A stretch of 22,217 bases of DNA from Methylococcaceae bacterium (lineage in GTDB: Bacteria > Pseudomonadota > Gammaproteobacteria > Methylococcales > Methylomonadaceae). Positions 10,616 to 18,085 of the stretch are shown here, in pieces. A model generated the notes under the pieces. The model was given only the letters and a program-made list of their open reading frames with translations. It ran no database searches and was not told the origin of the DNA. Location: NCBI GenBank assembly GCA_947505055.1, contig CANNLO010000038.1, positions 1 to 22,217 of the forward strand. The letters are read 5' to 3'. The position numbers and the translations under genes were made by a program. Each line of letters opens with the position of its first letter. Within the stretch, counting starts at the first letter, position 1.

Positions 10616-11546
10616 TATCAGCCAAGGCTTCCAACATGCGAATCATATCCTCTGGCATGGGCTGTTCCCATTCACAATATTCATCAGTAACAGGATGTTG
10701 GAGACCTAATTTTGCTGCATGCAAGGCCTGACGCTTAAAACTGCGTAGCTCTTTTTCCAAGCGCTCGCTACAATCCGCCGGCATTTGAAATCGTCCTCCG
10801 TAAACCTGATCTCCCAATAAAGGGAAGCGAATATGCGCCATATGCACCCTGATCTGATGAGTACGCCCAGTTTCCAACTTAACCTGAACCAAGGTGTGGC
10901 GAGTAAAACGCTGCCCAACTCGGTAATGGGTTACAGCATCTTTGCCGTTCTCTCTGACTGCATAACGTTTACGATCGGTAGGATGTCGGCCGATAGGCTC
11001 ATCCACAGTGCCACCAGCAGTCATTCGACCGCGGGTAATAGCTTGGTATTCGCGGGTAATAGCCCTGGCCTGTAACTGTTGGGTCAGGCTGTTATGCGCT
11101 TGCAAGGTTTTTGCAATCATCAAAAGTCCACTGGTTTCCTTATCAATCCTGTGCACGATGCCAGCTCTGGGTAATGTTTCCAGACTGGAGTCATGATTTA
11201 AAAGGGCGTTTAATAAGGTACCGTTCCAGTTTCCAATTGCCGGATGCACGACCAACCCAGCCGGCTTATTCACAATTAACAGACTTTCATCTTCAAAAAT
11301 GATTTCCAGGGGAATCGGCTCCGGTTCGGCATGGATAACTATTTCCGCCTCGGCATCCATCTCAATCGTTTCACCACCAACCAGTTTGTCTTTTGGCTTA
11401 AGCATTAAGCCATTGACCAAAACCCTGCCGGTTTTAACCCAAATTTGTAATTTGCTGCGTGAATAATCTGTAAATAATTCCGCAAGCACCTGATCCAAGC
11501 GCATGCCAGCCATTTCAAATGGCACTTCTTCCGTCAATCTTGTCAT
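10602..11546 (-). CDS. rluD: 23S rRNA pseudouridine(1911/1915/1917) synthase
   Basis: Modifies helix 69 of 23S rRNA during late large-subunit assembly. The 314-residue protein has an N-terminal S4 RNA-binding domain (about residues 15-75, 'MRLDQVLAELFTDYSRSKLQ') and an RluA-type catalytic domain with 'HRIDKETSG', Asp135 being the nucleophile. RluD rather than RluA/RluC is indicated by the S4 domain and by the divergent bamD and downstream pgeF, the same context as in E. coli. First gene of the rluD-pgeF-ZIP operon; its promoter must lie in 11547-11665. Confidence 0.95.
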   Translation of the reverse strand: MTRLTEEVPFEMAGMRLDQVLAELFTDYSRSKLQIWVKTGRVLVNGLMLKPKDKLVGGETIEMDAEAEIVIHAEPEPIPLEIIFEDESLLIVNKPAGLVVHPAIGNWNGTLLNALLNHDSSLETLPRAGIVHRIDKETSGLLMIAKTLQAHNSLTQQLQARAITREYQAITRGRMTAGGTVDEPIGRHPTDRKRYAVRENGKDAVTHYRVGQRFTRHTLVQVKLETGRTHQIRVHMAHIRFPLLGDQVYGGRFQMPADCSERLEKELRSFKRQALHAAKLGLQHPVTDEYCEWEQPMPEDMIRMLEALADNERC

Positions 11547-11665
11547 AACAAGTTCTTCTGATTAACCCATTGTTAAGTTATACTCGCCAGATACTCAAGC
11601 CTTCTCAAGTATCGCAGTTAAATCCGGCGAGAAAACCCACAATATTACAACGTGTTGTTAACACT

Positions 11666-12505
11666 ATGCGATTAATTTTAATTAAATTTCTATTTATCTG
11701 TTTTTTAGGCCTGTCACTTCAAGGCTGTGAAACACTCAAAAGCCTTTCCTCCAGCGACTCTGACACTACAGATGAGTATGCCGACTGGAACGCCGAAAAA
11801 TTCCGCAATCAAGCCAAAACATCACTGGATGGCGGCAATTACGACAAAGCGATCAAGCTTTATGAAGCGCTTGAATCCCGTTATCCGTTTGGCGATGAGT
11901 CCGCTCAAACACAACTGGATATTGCTTACGCTTATTACAAAAATGGCGACCCTGAAGCCGCAATCGCTGCCGCCGATCGTTTTATTAAAATCAACCCGCG
12001 CAGTTCCAGCGTTGATTATGCCTATTATTTAAAAGGTCTGGTTAATTACAATCGTGGCATTGGTTTTATCGATCGCTTCCTGCCTACCGACACATCGCAG
12101 CGTGACCCTGGTACAGCACGCGATGCTTACGAGAACTTTGCTGAATTGATCCGCAGATTTCCAGCCAGCAAATATATTGCAGATGCCAGGCAACGCATGA
12201 TTGCACTTAATGACAATATGGCGATGCATGAAGTTCATGTGGCCCGCTTTTATATGAAACGCAAAGCTTATATCGCTGCCATCAACAGAGCCTCGTCCGT
12301 GATTGACAAGTATCAACGCACCCCGGCAGTTCCCTATGCGTTGCAAATTATGCAGGAAGCTTACACGCAACTTGAACTGACCGATCTAGCCAAGGATACA
12401 GCGCGAATTTACGAATTAAACTATCCTAATGGCCCGCCAGTCCCCGAACATAAAGACTCTACATTTTCACACAAAGTTTGGGACTTTATTGGCTTGGAAA
12501 AATAA
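11666..12505 (+). CDS. bamD: Outer-membrane assembly lipoprotein BamD
   Basis: Essential periplasmic-side lipoprotein of the BAM complex, which inserts beta-barrel proteins into the outer membrane. From the ATG at 11666 it is 279 residues with a signal peptide ending in the lipobox 'LQGC' (Cys21). The mature protein is built of tetratricopeptide repeats, for example 'GNYDKAIKLYEALESRYPFG' and 'YAYYKNGDPEAAIAAADRFI', followed by the family's 'PASKYIADARQRM'. The frame is open for 32 more codons upstream to 11570, but that extension would bury the signal peptide inside the protein, so the later start is preferred. Divergent from rluD; its stop is 14 bases from the convergent priA stop. Confidence 0.95.
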   Translation: MRLILIKFLFICFLGLSLQGCETLKSLSSSDSDTTDEYADWNAEKFRNQAKTSLDGGNYDKAIKLYEALESRYPFGDESAQTQLDIAYAYYKNGDPEAAIAAADRFIKINPRSSSVDYAYYLKGLVNYNRGIGFIDRFLPTDTSQRDPGTARDAYENFAELIRRFPASKYIADARQRMIALNDNMAMHEVHVARFYMKRKAYIAAINRASSVIDKYQRTPAVPYALQIMQEAYTQLELTDLAKDTARIYELNYPNGPPVPEHKDSTFSHKVWDFIGLEK

Positions 12506-12519
12506 CTAATTGAAAAGAC

Positions 12520-14769
12520 TTAATACAAGTCCACCGGGTCAACATCCAGAGACCAGCGTACTTTTTTTGCCTGCTTAAGTTTTTCAATTTCTGGCATCAG
12601 CTTATCGAGCAACACATGTAACTCCGGCCGTCTGTTGCCTTGAAACAGTAACTGATATCGAAATAGTCCGGCTCGCCTTGCCATCGGCGCGGCAACTGGC
12701 CCTAAAATTTGCACATGTTCTTTGTTATGCTTTTCAGCTAACTGAACAACCGCATCCAGAAACAACTTTGCCATTTCAGCCTCTGCGGCTTGCACTCTTA
12801 ATAACGCCTGATAACTGAACGGGGGCAAACAAGCCTCCTTACGTTCAATCAATGCAGTTTTGGCAAAACTGCCATATCCCTTGGAAATCAGCGTCGTTAA
12901 TAAAGGATGATCCGGCTGTCGAGTTTGCATGATGACTCGGCCCGGTTTTTCTGCACGGCCAGCTCGACCTGACACCTGCACAATCATTTGCGCCAATTTT
13001 TCCGGAGCATGGAAATCAATGCTGAATAAACCGCTGTCCACATCCAGTATCGCCACCAACGTCACATTGGGAAAATGATGACCTTTGGCCAGCATTTGTG
13101 TACCCAGAATAATATCTACTTCACCCTGATTGATTTGCTTTAAAAACTTTTCCAGAGAACCTTTGCGCTGCGTAGAATCACGATCCAATCGTACAATCAC
13201 TTTATCCGCGAACAACTCTGTCAACACCTTTTCAACCCGTTCAGTCCCCAGTCCCAATGCGGTTAATTCTCCGGTTTTACAGGCGAAACACTGTTTAATC
13301 AAGCGCTGTTCCTGCCCACAATGATGACAGCGCAACAGCCCTTCATCATAATGGATTACCAAATTGGCATCGCAACTGCCACAACGGGCAACCCAGCCGC
13401 AACTATGACAAATCAACGTTGGCGCAAAACCGCGTCGATTTAGAAACAATAAGATTTGTTCGTTTTTTTCCAGCGTTCGCCGAATATCTGCAATCAACCA
13501 TTCAGACAAGCCCTCCTGTATTTTTTTATTTCTAATGTCCAATAATTGCAAGATCGGCTCAATTGCATTTCCCGCTCTTTCCGGCAAATGCAGCAAACGG
13601 TAACGTTTGTTATCGACGTTATGCAGGCTTTCCAATGCAGGCGTTGCAGAGCCCAGTAACACGGGGATATTTAACAACTTGCCACGTACCACAGCAACAT
13701 CACGAGCTGAAAAACGAAAGCCTTCCTGTTGTTTAAACGAAGAATCGTGCTCTTCATCTAAAATAATCAATCCTAAATTAGGTATCGGCGTAAACAAGGC
13801 TGATCGCGTACCCAATAAAATGGAACACTCACTCCGCTGCATGCCAAGCCAAGCAACAGTCCGTTGTCGATCGGTCAATTTGGAGTGTGAAATAGCAATG
13901 CTTACATTAAAACGCTGCCTAAAGCGCTCCTCAAGCTGAGGCGTTAAGGTGATCTCCGGTAACAACACTAAAACTTGCAGGCCTCGCTCAAGCACAGTAC
14001 GAATAATCTGCATATAAACTTCGGTTTTACCGCTGCCGGTCACACCTTCCAGCAAAAAAACACCAAATTGTTCCAGACTTTCAGTTACAGCATCTATCGC
14101 AGTCTGTTGCTGCGAATTACATTGCAGGGTATTGGTTTTAATAATTGAACCCAAATCTATAGCGCCGCCCAACATGTAACTTGACTCGGATACCGCAACC
14201 GCAAGTTCTAAAACAGATTTATCCAATAATTGTTTTACAGAAGTCCGCCAATTCTGATTCCATGCCGAAAGCTCAGCTTCAGACAGACTGTGAGAGTGTC
14301 CCTGGAATTTTTCCAGCAGACTTTTTTGCTTTGGCGTCCGCTTTAAGAGTCCGCTCTCAAGCGCCCTTCCGGCCACAGTCAAGGTATAGCGTTTTTGTGT
14401 CTGTATTATGGCTGCCTTGCCCTGTCGAAGCGCTACGGGAAAAGCAGCACTAAATACTTCTCCCAACGGATGATGATAATATCGACTTGCCCAATGCAAC
14501 AGCGCCAAATCTTTTGTTGATAATAACGGATGTTCATCCAGTATCCGATTGATACGTTTTAATTTAGCGACATCCAAATCACTATGTTGAACACATTCAA
14601 CCAGAAAAGCGATTTTATTAGTATTGCCAAAAGGGACTTCCAGGCGAATACCCGGTTTGACATTGACCAATTCAAACTGTTCTGGAGCCAGATAATCAAA
14701 CAGACAATATACAGGGATGGCAATGGCAACTCTGAAAATCAATTCCTTTCCACTTTGCAACTTGTCCAT
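12520..14769 (-). CDS. priA: Primosomal protein N' (replication restart helicase PriA)
   Basis: A 749-residue 3'-5' DNA helicase that recognises stalled forks and reloads the replisome through PriB/DnaT/DnaC. The order is standard: an N-terminal fork-binding domain, Walker A 'GVTGSGKT' at 242-249, Walker B 'DEEHD', then two zinc sites built from the cysteine pairs 'CHSCGWVARCGSC' and 'CHHCG...CFAC', and helicase motifs V and VI ('GTQMLAKGHHFPNVTL', 'QVSGRAGRAEKPG'). The C-terminal domain is complete. The gene is monocistronic, convergent with bamD. Its upstream region carries three DnaA-box-like sequences. Confidence 0.96.
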   Translation of the reverse strand: MDKLQSGKELIFRVAIAIPVYCLFDYLAPEQFELVNVKPGIRLEVPFGNTNKIAFLVECVQHSDLDVAKLKRINRILDEHPLLSTKDLALLHWASRYYHHPLGEVFSAAFPVALRQGKAAIIQTQKRYTLTVAGRALESGLLKRTPKQKSLLEKFQGHSHSLSEAELSAWNQNWRTSVKQLLDKSVLELAVAVSESSYMLGGAIDLGSIIKTNTLQCNSQQQTAIDAVTESLEQFGVFLLEGVTGSGKTEVYMQIIRTVLERGLQVLVLLPEITLTPQLEERFRQRFNVSIAISHSKLTDRQRTVAWLGMQRSECSILLGTRSALFTPIPNLGLIILDEEHDSSFKQQEGFRFSARDVAVVRGKLLNIPVLLGSATPALESLHNVDNKRYRLLHLPERAGNAIEPILQLLDIRNKKIQEGLSEWLIADIRRTLEKNEQILLFLNRRGFAPTLICHSCGWVARCGSCDANLVIHYDEGLLRCHHCGQEQRLIKQCFACKTGELTALGLGTERVEKVLTELFADKVIVRLDRDSTQRKGSLEKFLKQINQGEVDIILGTQMLAKGHHFPNVTLVAILDVDSGLFSIDFHAPEKLAQMIVQVSGRAGRAEKPGRVIMQTRQPDHPLLTTLISKGYGSFAKTALIERKEACLPPFSYQALLRVQAAEAEMAKLFLDAVVQLAEKHNKEHVQILGPVAAPMARRAGLFRYQLLFQGNRRPELHVLLDKLMPEIEKLKQAKKVRWSLDVDPVDLY

Positions 14770-15078
14770 GCTGTTTAATTTTTTTGTGATGATTTAAGGA
14801 TAAGTCACTATAAGATTTAAACTATTCGCGTTACCCACAAAAGCTGTGGACAACTCTGTGGAAAAATAGTTTTTAACAATCCTTACTAACGGTTTTTATT
14901 ACAGTTTCTTTACATTGAACAGCTTTAAGCCAATAAAAATATTCATTTAATTTTCAATTAGTTAATTAAGCATACTTGTCAATAAATGGCTTTAATGCGA
15001 CCAGTCAGCGATAACTTCAAACCAATTAACCTTTAAAATACAATCTGTGTAAAAATCAACACATAAGTGTTTTAATTG
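14770..15078. other. 309-base AT-rich stretch upstream of priA
   Basis: No gene seen. It contains the priA upstream region with the DnaA-box-like cluster (listed separately), then a very AT-rich portion from about 14866 to 15000. A 5-base hairpin (AACAC 15058-15062, GTGTT 15067-15071) followed on the minus strand by a short T-run may be a weak terminator for the methyltransferase gene. Confidence 0.5.
14831..14865. promoter_or_regulatory. Cluster of three DnaA-box-like 9-mers upstream of priA
   Basis: TTACCCACA (14831-14839, plus), TGTGGACAA (14845-14853, reading TTGTCCACA on minus) and TGTGGAAAA (14857-14865, TTTTCCACA on minus) each differ by one base from the DnaA consensus TTATCCACA. All three lie within 35 bases, 60-95 bases before the priA start. 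The first two face each other. An AT-rich tract follows. DnaA binding is inferred from sequence only. Confidence 0.5.
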
Positions 15079-15885
15079 TTACAGCGGCTTGATGAACTTA
15101 ATCGTCATGCGATCGCTTTCGCCAATGTCTTCATATTTTTTTCTATTTTTATCCTTAAGTTTTAAAGCCGGTGGTAAAGCCCAGACACCCTCGGGGTAAT
15201 CTTTGGTATCTTTAGAGTTTGCATTGATTTCCGATTTTTCCAAAAATTCAAAGCCCGCGTTCCTTGCCAAAGCAATAACATAATCTTCAGTAACATAACC
15301 GGATGCAGCATGAATGTCCTGTGGCTTGAGCACTGAGCTTCTATGCTCTACAACACCTAAAATTCCACCGGGTTTTAATGCCTTAAACATTGCATTAAAT
15401 ACCGTTGCTGCCTGATCGTTTTTCATCCAGTTATGGACATTGCGAAACGTTAGAATTCTGTCGGCATACCCTTCCGGCGCTATCTGCAAAAACTCGGGCG
15501 GTTGAAGTACCGTTAATTTTATCTTTTCATATAATTTTGCCTTACTTTTAATCTTTTTAACAAACTCACTCAGGTTTTTTTGGTAATACACCTGTTCGGC
15601 ATTCTCTGAAAAATGCGCAGCATATAATTTACCTTGGTCTTTCAGGTAAGGCGCGAGTATTTCCGTATACCAACCCTCTCCCGGCCAGATTTCAACAACT
15701 GTCATATCATCCTTAACGTCAAAAAAATCCAGGGTTTGTTGAGGATGGCGGTATATATCACGTTGTTTATGCTCGATAGATCGATGATCTCCCATAATGA
15801 CCCGATGTAAAGAATTCGATTTCTCTACTGCATGCGACAAAGAACAACTACTTACCAACAAAATGGCCAAAAAGATATTTTTCAT
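15079..15885 (-). CDS. Exported SAM-dependent methyltransferase-like protein
   Basis: A 268-residue protein with a class I methyltransferase fold. Motif I is 'VVEIWPGEGWYT' at about residues 63-74, where the usual glycine after EI is Trp, and later 'ALKPGGILGVVEH' matches motif IV/V. The start at 15885 has GGGGAAA a few bases upstream and gives a signal peptide 'MKNIFLAILLVSSCSLSHA'. Cleavage after SHA by signal peptidase I is one reading; 'LVSSC' also fits a lipobox, so it could be a lipoprotein. A frame extension to 15918 would hide the signal. Such periplasmic predicted methyltransferases (COG4798-like) are widespread, but the substrate is unknown and SAM is not expected in the periplasm. 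It lies 67 bases downstream of dsbB on the same strand. Confidence 0.8.
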   Translation of the reverse strand: MKNIFLAILLVSSCSLSHAVEKSNSLHRVIMGDHRSIEHKQRDIYRHPQQTLDFFDVKDDMTVVEIWPGEGWYTEILAPYLKDQGKLYAAHFSENAEQVYYQKNLSEFVKKIKSKAKLYEKIKLTVLQPPEFLQIAPEGYADRILTFRNVHNWMKNDQAATVFNAMFKALKPGGILGVVEHRSSVLKPQDIHAASGYVTEDYVIALARNAGFEFLEKSEINANSKDTKDYPEGVWALPPALKLKDKNRKKYEDIGESDRMTIKFIKPL

Positions 15886-15952
15886 GCTTTCCCCAGAAAG
15901 TTTTTTATACGGAAACAATTCGTTCCGAATTATGCGCCTTAACCTTTAAACC

Positions 15953-16474
15953 CTATCGTTCAGGCTCTTTATAATTCCAGATTTGCAGCAGACTTAAGGT
16001 CGCCAGCATTAAAAAAGCCAATAATGTCCAAGCCGGCATACTAAAACCAAACATCGTCCAATCCACCTTAGCACAATCTCCAGTACCACTTAACATTAAC
16101 TTGACCGTTTCAAACAGTGGAAAGTTTTGCAACACATACTCCAGACCTGGTCCACATTCAGGCACCTTATCTGGCGGCAAATGCTGTATCCACACATGGC
16201 GAGTTGAAATTGCACCGCCACACAAAGCCGACACCGCGCCCAAGATTCCATAAATAGTCACACCCGACTGCCCGGGATTGTGAAGGCCAGCCGTCAAGAA
16301 AACCAAGCCAGTCACTAAAATTGCGATTCGCTGGGAAATGCATAAAGGGCAGGGATCAAGCCCGCCAACAAATTGAAAATAAGCGCCCATCGACAGTAAA
16401 AAAACACAACCGGCGAAGCCCAGAAAAAACCAGATTCTTGAATTAAATTTTAATAACACCAATAATTTCAACAT
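15953..16474 (-). CDS. dsbB: Disulfide bond formation protein B
   Basis: Inner-membrane quinone reductase that reoxidises periplasmic DsbA. The 173-residue form starts at ATG 16474, supported by AGGTGG about seven bases upstream; the frame also has a TTG at 16492 that would add six residues. Four membrane helices. Both redox cysteine pairs are present at the family positions: Cys42-Cys45 in 'CPLC' and Cys107/Cys134 in the second periplasmic loop ('PECGPG', 'GTGDC'). No dsbA is adjacent. It follows the CBS-protein gene by 65 bases and may share its transcript. Confidence 0.94.
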   Translation of the reverse strand: MLKLLVLLKFNSRIWFFLGFAGCVFLLSMGAYFQFVGGLDPCPLCISQRIAILVTGLVFLTAGLHNPGQSGVTIYGILGAVSALCGGAISTRHVWIQHLPPDKVPECGPGLEYVLQNFPLFETVKLMLSGTGDCAKVDWTMFGFSMPAWTLLAFLMLATLSLLQIWNYKEPER

Positions 16475-16539
16475 AATCAACCACCTTTTCAAAAACCTAT
16501 TAATAACCGCTAAACACCTAAAAATTCAGGCATTACACA

Positions 16540-16950
16540 TCATTTACATGCTCTGTACATGCCGTCCAATACCAGAGAATTTGGACTAACCATGCCAATA
16601 ATCTTGTTATTCTCGATAACAGGAGCCCTGACCAAATTATAGTTGGCAAATAAACGTGAGCAATAACGAATATCCATATCCGGATGAACTGAAATTACCG
16701 GTTTACTCATGATTTCATAGACATTTACCCGATCCGGAGCCCGGTCTTTAGCCAATACATGCCGAGCAATGTCCCCAGAATTAATCATACCGTATTCGTC
16801 ATCCTCATGACGTTTATTAACGACAAGTACCGATGTTTTAAATGACTTCATCTGCTTGAGGGCATCATCAATAGTAGCAATGCCATCTATAGTAGCAAAG
16901 TCGGTTTTCATCACATCCCTTACACGAATTACAATGCGTGCCAGTGTCAT
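16540..16950 (-). CDS. Tandem CBS-domain protein
   Basis: A 136-residue soluble protein made of little more than two CBS domains (about residues 11-70 and 78-136), forming one Bateman module. Seen directly: 'VRDVMKTDFATIDGIATIDDALKQM' opens the first and 'VYEIMSKPVISVHPDMDIRYC' the second, each with the usual 'vmt..v.tv....i.ea...m' pattern. Such modules bind adenine nucleotides or SAM and gate attached channels or transporters. Here no effector domain is fused. Its ATG overlaps the stop of the PII-like gene (ATGA, 16947-16950), so the two are translationally coupled. Likely a regulator of the DUF1538 membrane proteins; the ligand is unknown. Confidence 0.88.
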   Translation of the reverse strand: MTLARIVIRVRDVMKTDFATIDGIATIDDALKQMKSFKTSVLVVNKRHEDDEYGMINSGDIARHVLAKDRAPDRVNVYEIMSKPVISVHPDMDIRYCSRLFANYNLVRAPVIENNKIIGMVSPNSLVLDGMYRACK

Positions 16951-17297
16951 ATTTTGTCCTCAATTTCCTGGGTTAACTGTTCAACCTGATGCATAACCCC
17001 AACAGCATCTTCGACGTCAATCTGAATCGCAATACCGGTTCCGGGCTTGCTGTCAAATTGTGCAACTTTGGCTATGGTTTCCAGGATGTGCCTGCAAAGA
17101 TGCTCTTCAACCAGAAAAAGCAGAACATCACGTTGTGTTTCCAGACTTAAACCGAAAAAGGTTTTCGATTGTTTCATGCCTTCGCCACGGGCATTATTGA
17201 CAACGGTCGCGCCTTTAGCGCCGTTTTCACGTGCGGTCTCAAGAACCAGATCAGTTTTGTCGTCTTCAACAAAGACAATAATTAATTTGAAATGCAT
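16947..17297 (-). CDS. PII-like signalling protein (P-II family nitrogen regulator)
   Basis: A 116-residue ferredoxin-like protein of the GlnB/PII superfamily. The core 'GAKGATVVNNARG' (26-38), 'FFGLSLETQRDVLLFLV' (47-63) and 'KPGTGIAIQIDVEDAVGV' (84-101) aligns with beta strands and loops of PII. It is not canonical GlnB/GlnK: the T-loop tyrosine uridylylated in GlnB is absent, the 'GDGKIF' loop reads 'GTGIAI' and so lacks the lysine that contacts ATP and 2-oxoglutarate, and the 'RIRTGE' loop is replaced. The ligand is therefore uncertain. GAGG overlapping the stop of the upstream DUF1538 gene serves as Shine-Dalgarno, eight bases after that stop, and the 3' end overlaps the CBS gene. Confidence 0.87.
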   Translation of the reverse strand: MHFKLIIVFVEDDKTDLVLETARENGAKGATVVNNARGEGMKQSKTFFGLSLETQRDVLLFLVEEHLCRHILETIAKVAQFDSKPGTGIAIQIDVEDAVGVMHQVEQLTQEIEDKI

Positions 17298-17305
17298 TAT
17301 TTACC

Positions 17306-18085
17306 TCAAGAGTTGGATGAAAGGCGGCTTTTATTAAGCCAGTGTGCAATTTGGGCGTAACCCATAACAATAATCATGGGCACTATACTAGCCAAGGCGA
17401 GCAAGCCAAAGCCATCAAGTAACGGATTTCGCCCCGGGATAGCTGACGCCAACCCCATTCCTAATGAACTAACCAAGGGTACGGTAACCATTGACGTGGT
17501 TATCCCGCCCGAATCGTAGGCCAAGCCAATAATCAATTTAGGTGCGAAACGGGTCTGAACCAGAACAAGGATATAACTACTTATAATAAATAAATAAAGT
17601 TCCAGCCCCATAACAATCCGCAATACACCCAAAGTCAAGGCCAGACTCACACCAATGGCCACCGATAACCTTAGCCCCCAGGACCTAATTGTGCCACCCG
17701 AAATTTGTTCGGCCTTAAGACTGACTGCTCGCAACGAAGGTTCAGCCAGTGCACTAGAAAAGCCAAGACTTGCAGCAAAAATATACACCCAAAAATAATC
17801 CTTCCAGGACACCACTTTATCAAGTGAAGAGACGCCCAAAAAATCCGGGGTAGTGAGCTGTAAAGCCATCAAATTACCCAAGGGAAACAAAGCCAGATCC
17901 AATCCCTCTAGTAAAAAGACAATTCCCAGCAAAAGATACATAAAGCCGCTAATAGTTTTTTTAGGATGTGCCAAAGGTTTTCGAATCACCAGTAGCTGAA
18001 AGCCAATGATAACAATAACAACAGGTAAAATATTTTGCCCGGTTTCCAATAGCTTCAATGAAAAATGCAGCAACCAATCGTTCAA
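17306..18085 (-). CDS. DUF1538 membrane protein, second copy
   Basis: A 259-residue integral membrane protein with about six or seven hydrophobic helices, paralogous to the gene just upstream. Shared blocks include 'LGFSSALAEPSL' (107-118), 'GLRLSVA' (137-143), 'IIGLAYDSGGITTSMVTVPL' (185-204) and 'GRNPLLDGFGL' (218-228). The polar, glycine-rich 'AYDSG..TS..T.P' segment inside a hydrophobic region looks like a substrate- or ion-binding broken helix. The start is TTG at 18085, which shares four bases (TTGA) with the stop of the first copy; there is no other sensible upstream or nearby start. The function of DUF1538 is unknown; a transporter is inferred. Confidence 0.88.
   Translation of the reverse strand: MNDWLLHFSLKLLETGQNILPVVIVIIGFQLLVIRKPLAHPKKTISGFMYLLLGIVFLLEGLDLALFPLGNLMALQLTTPDFLGVSSLDKVVSWKDYFWVYIFAASLGFSSALAEPSLRAVSLKAEQISGGTIRSWGLRLSVAIGVSLALTLGVLRIVMGLELYLFIISSYILVLVQTRFAPKLIIGLAYDSGGITTSMVTVPLVSSLGMGLASAIPGRNPLLDGFGLLALASIVPMIIVMGYAQIAHWLNKSRLSSNS

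Noticed and set aside
11570..11665. Upstream 32-codon extension of BamD
   Set aside because: The lipoprotein signal peptide begins at 11666; a longer start would block normal export.
14770..15078. Main chromosomal origin at the DnaA-box cluster
   Set aside because: None of dnaA, dnaN, gyrB, rpmH or the gid genes is near, and only three imperfect boxes were found, so an origin claim is not supported.
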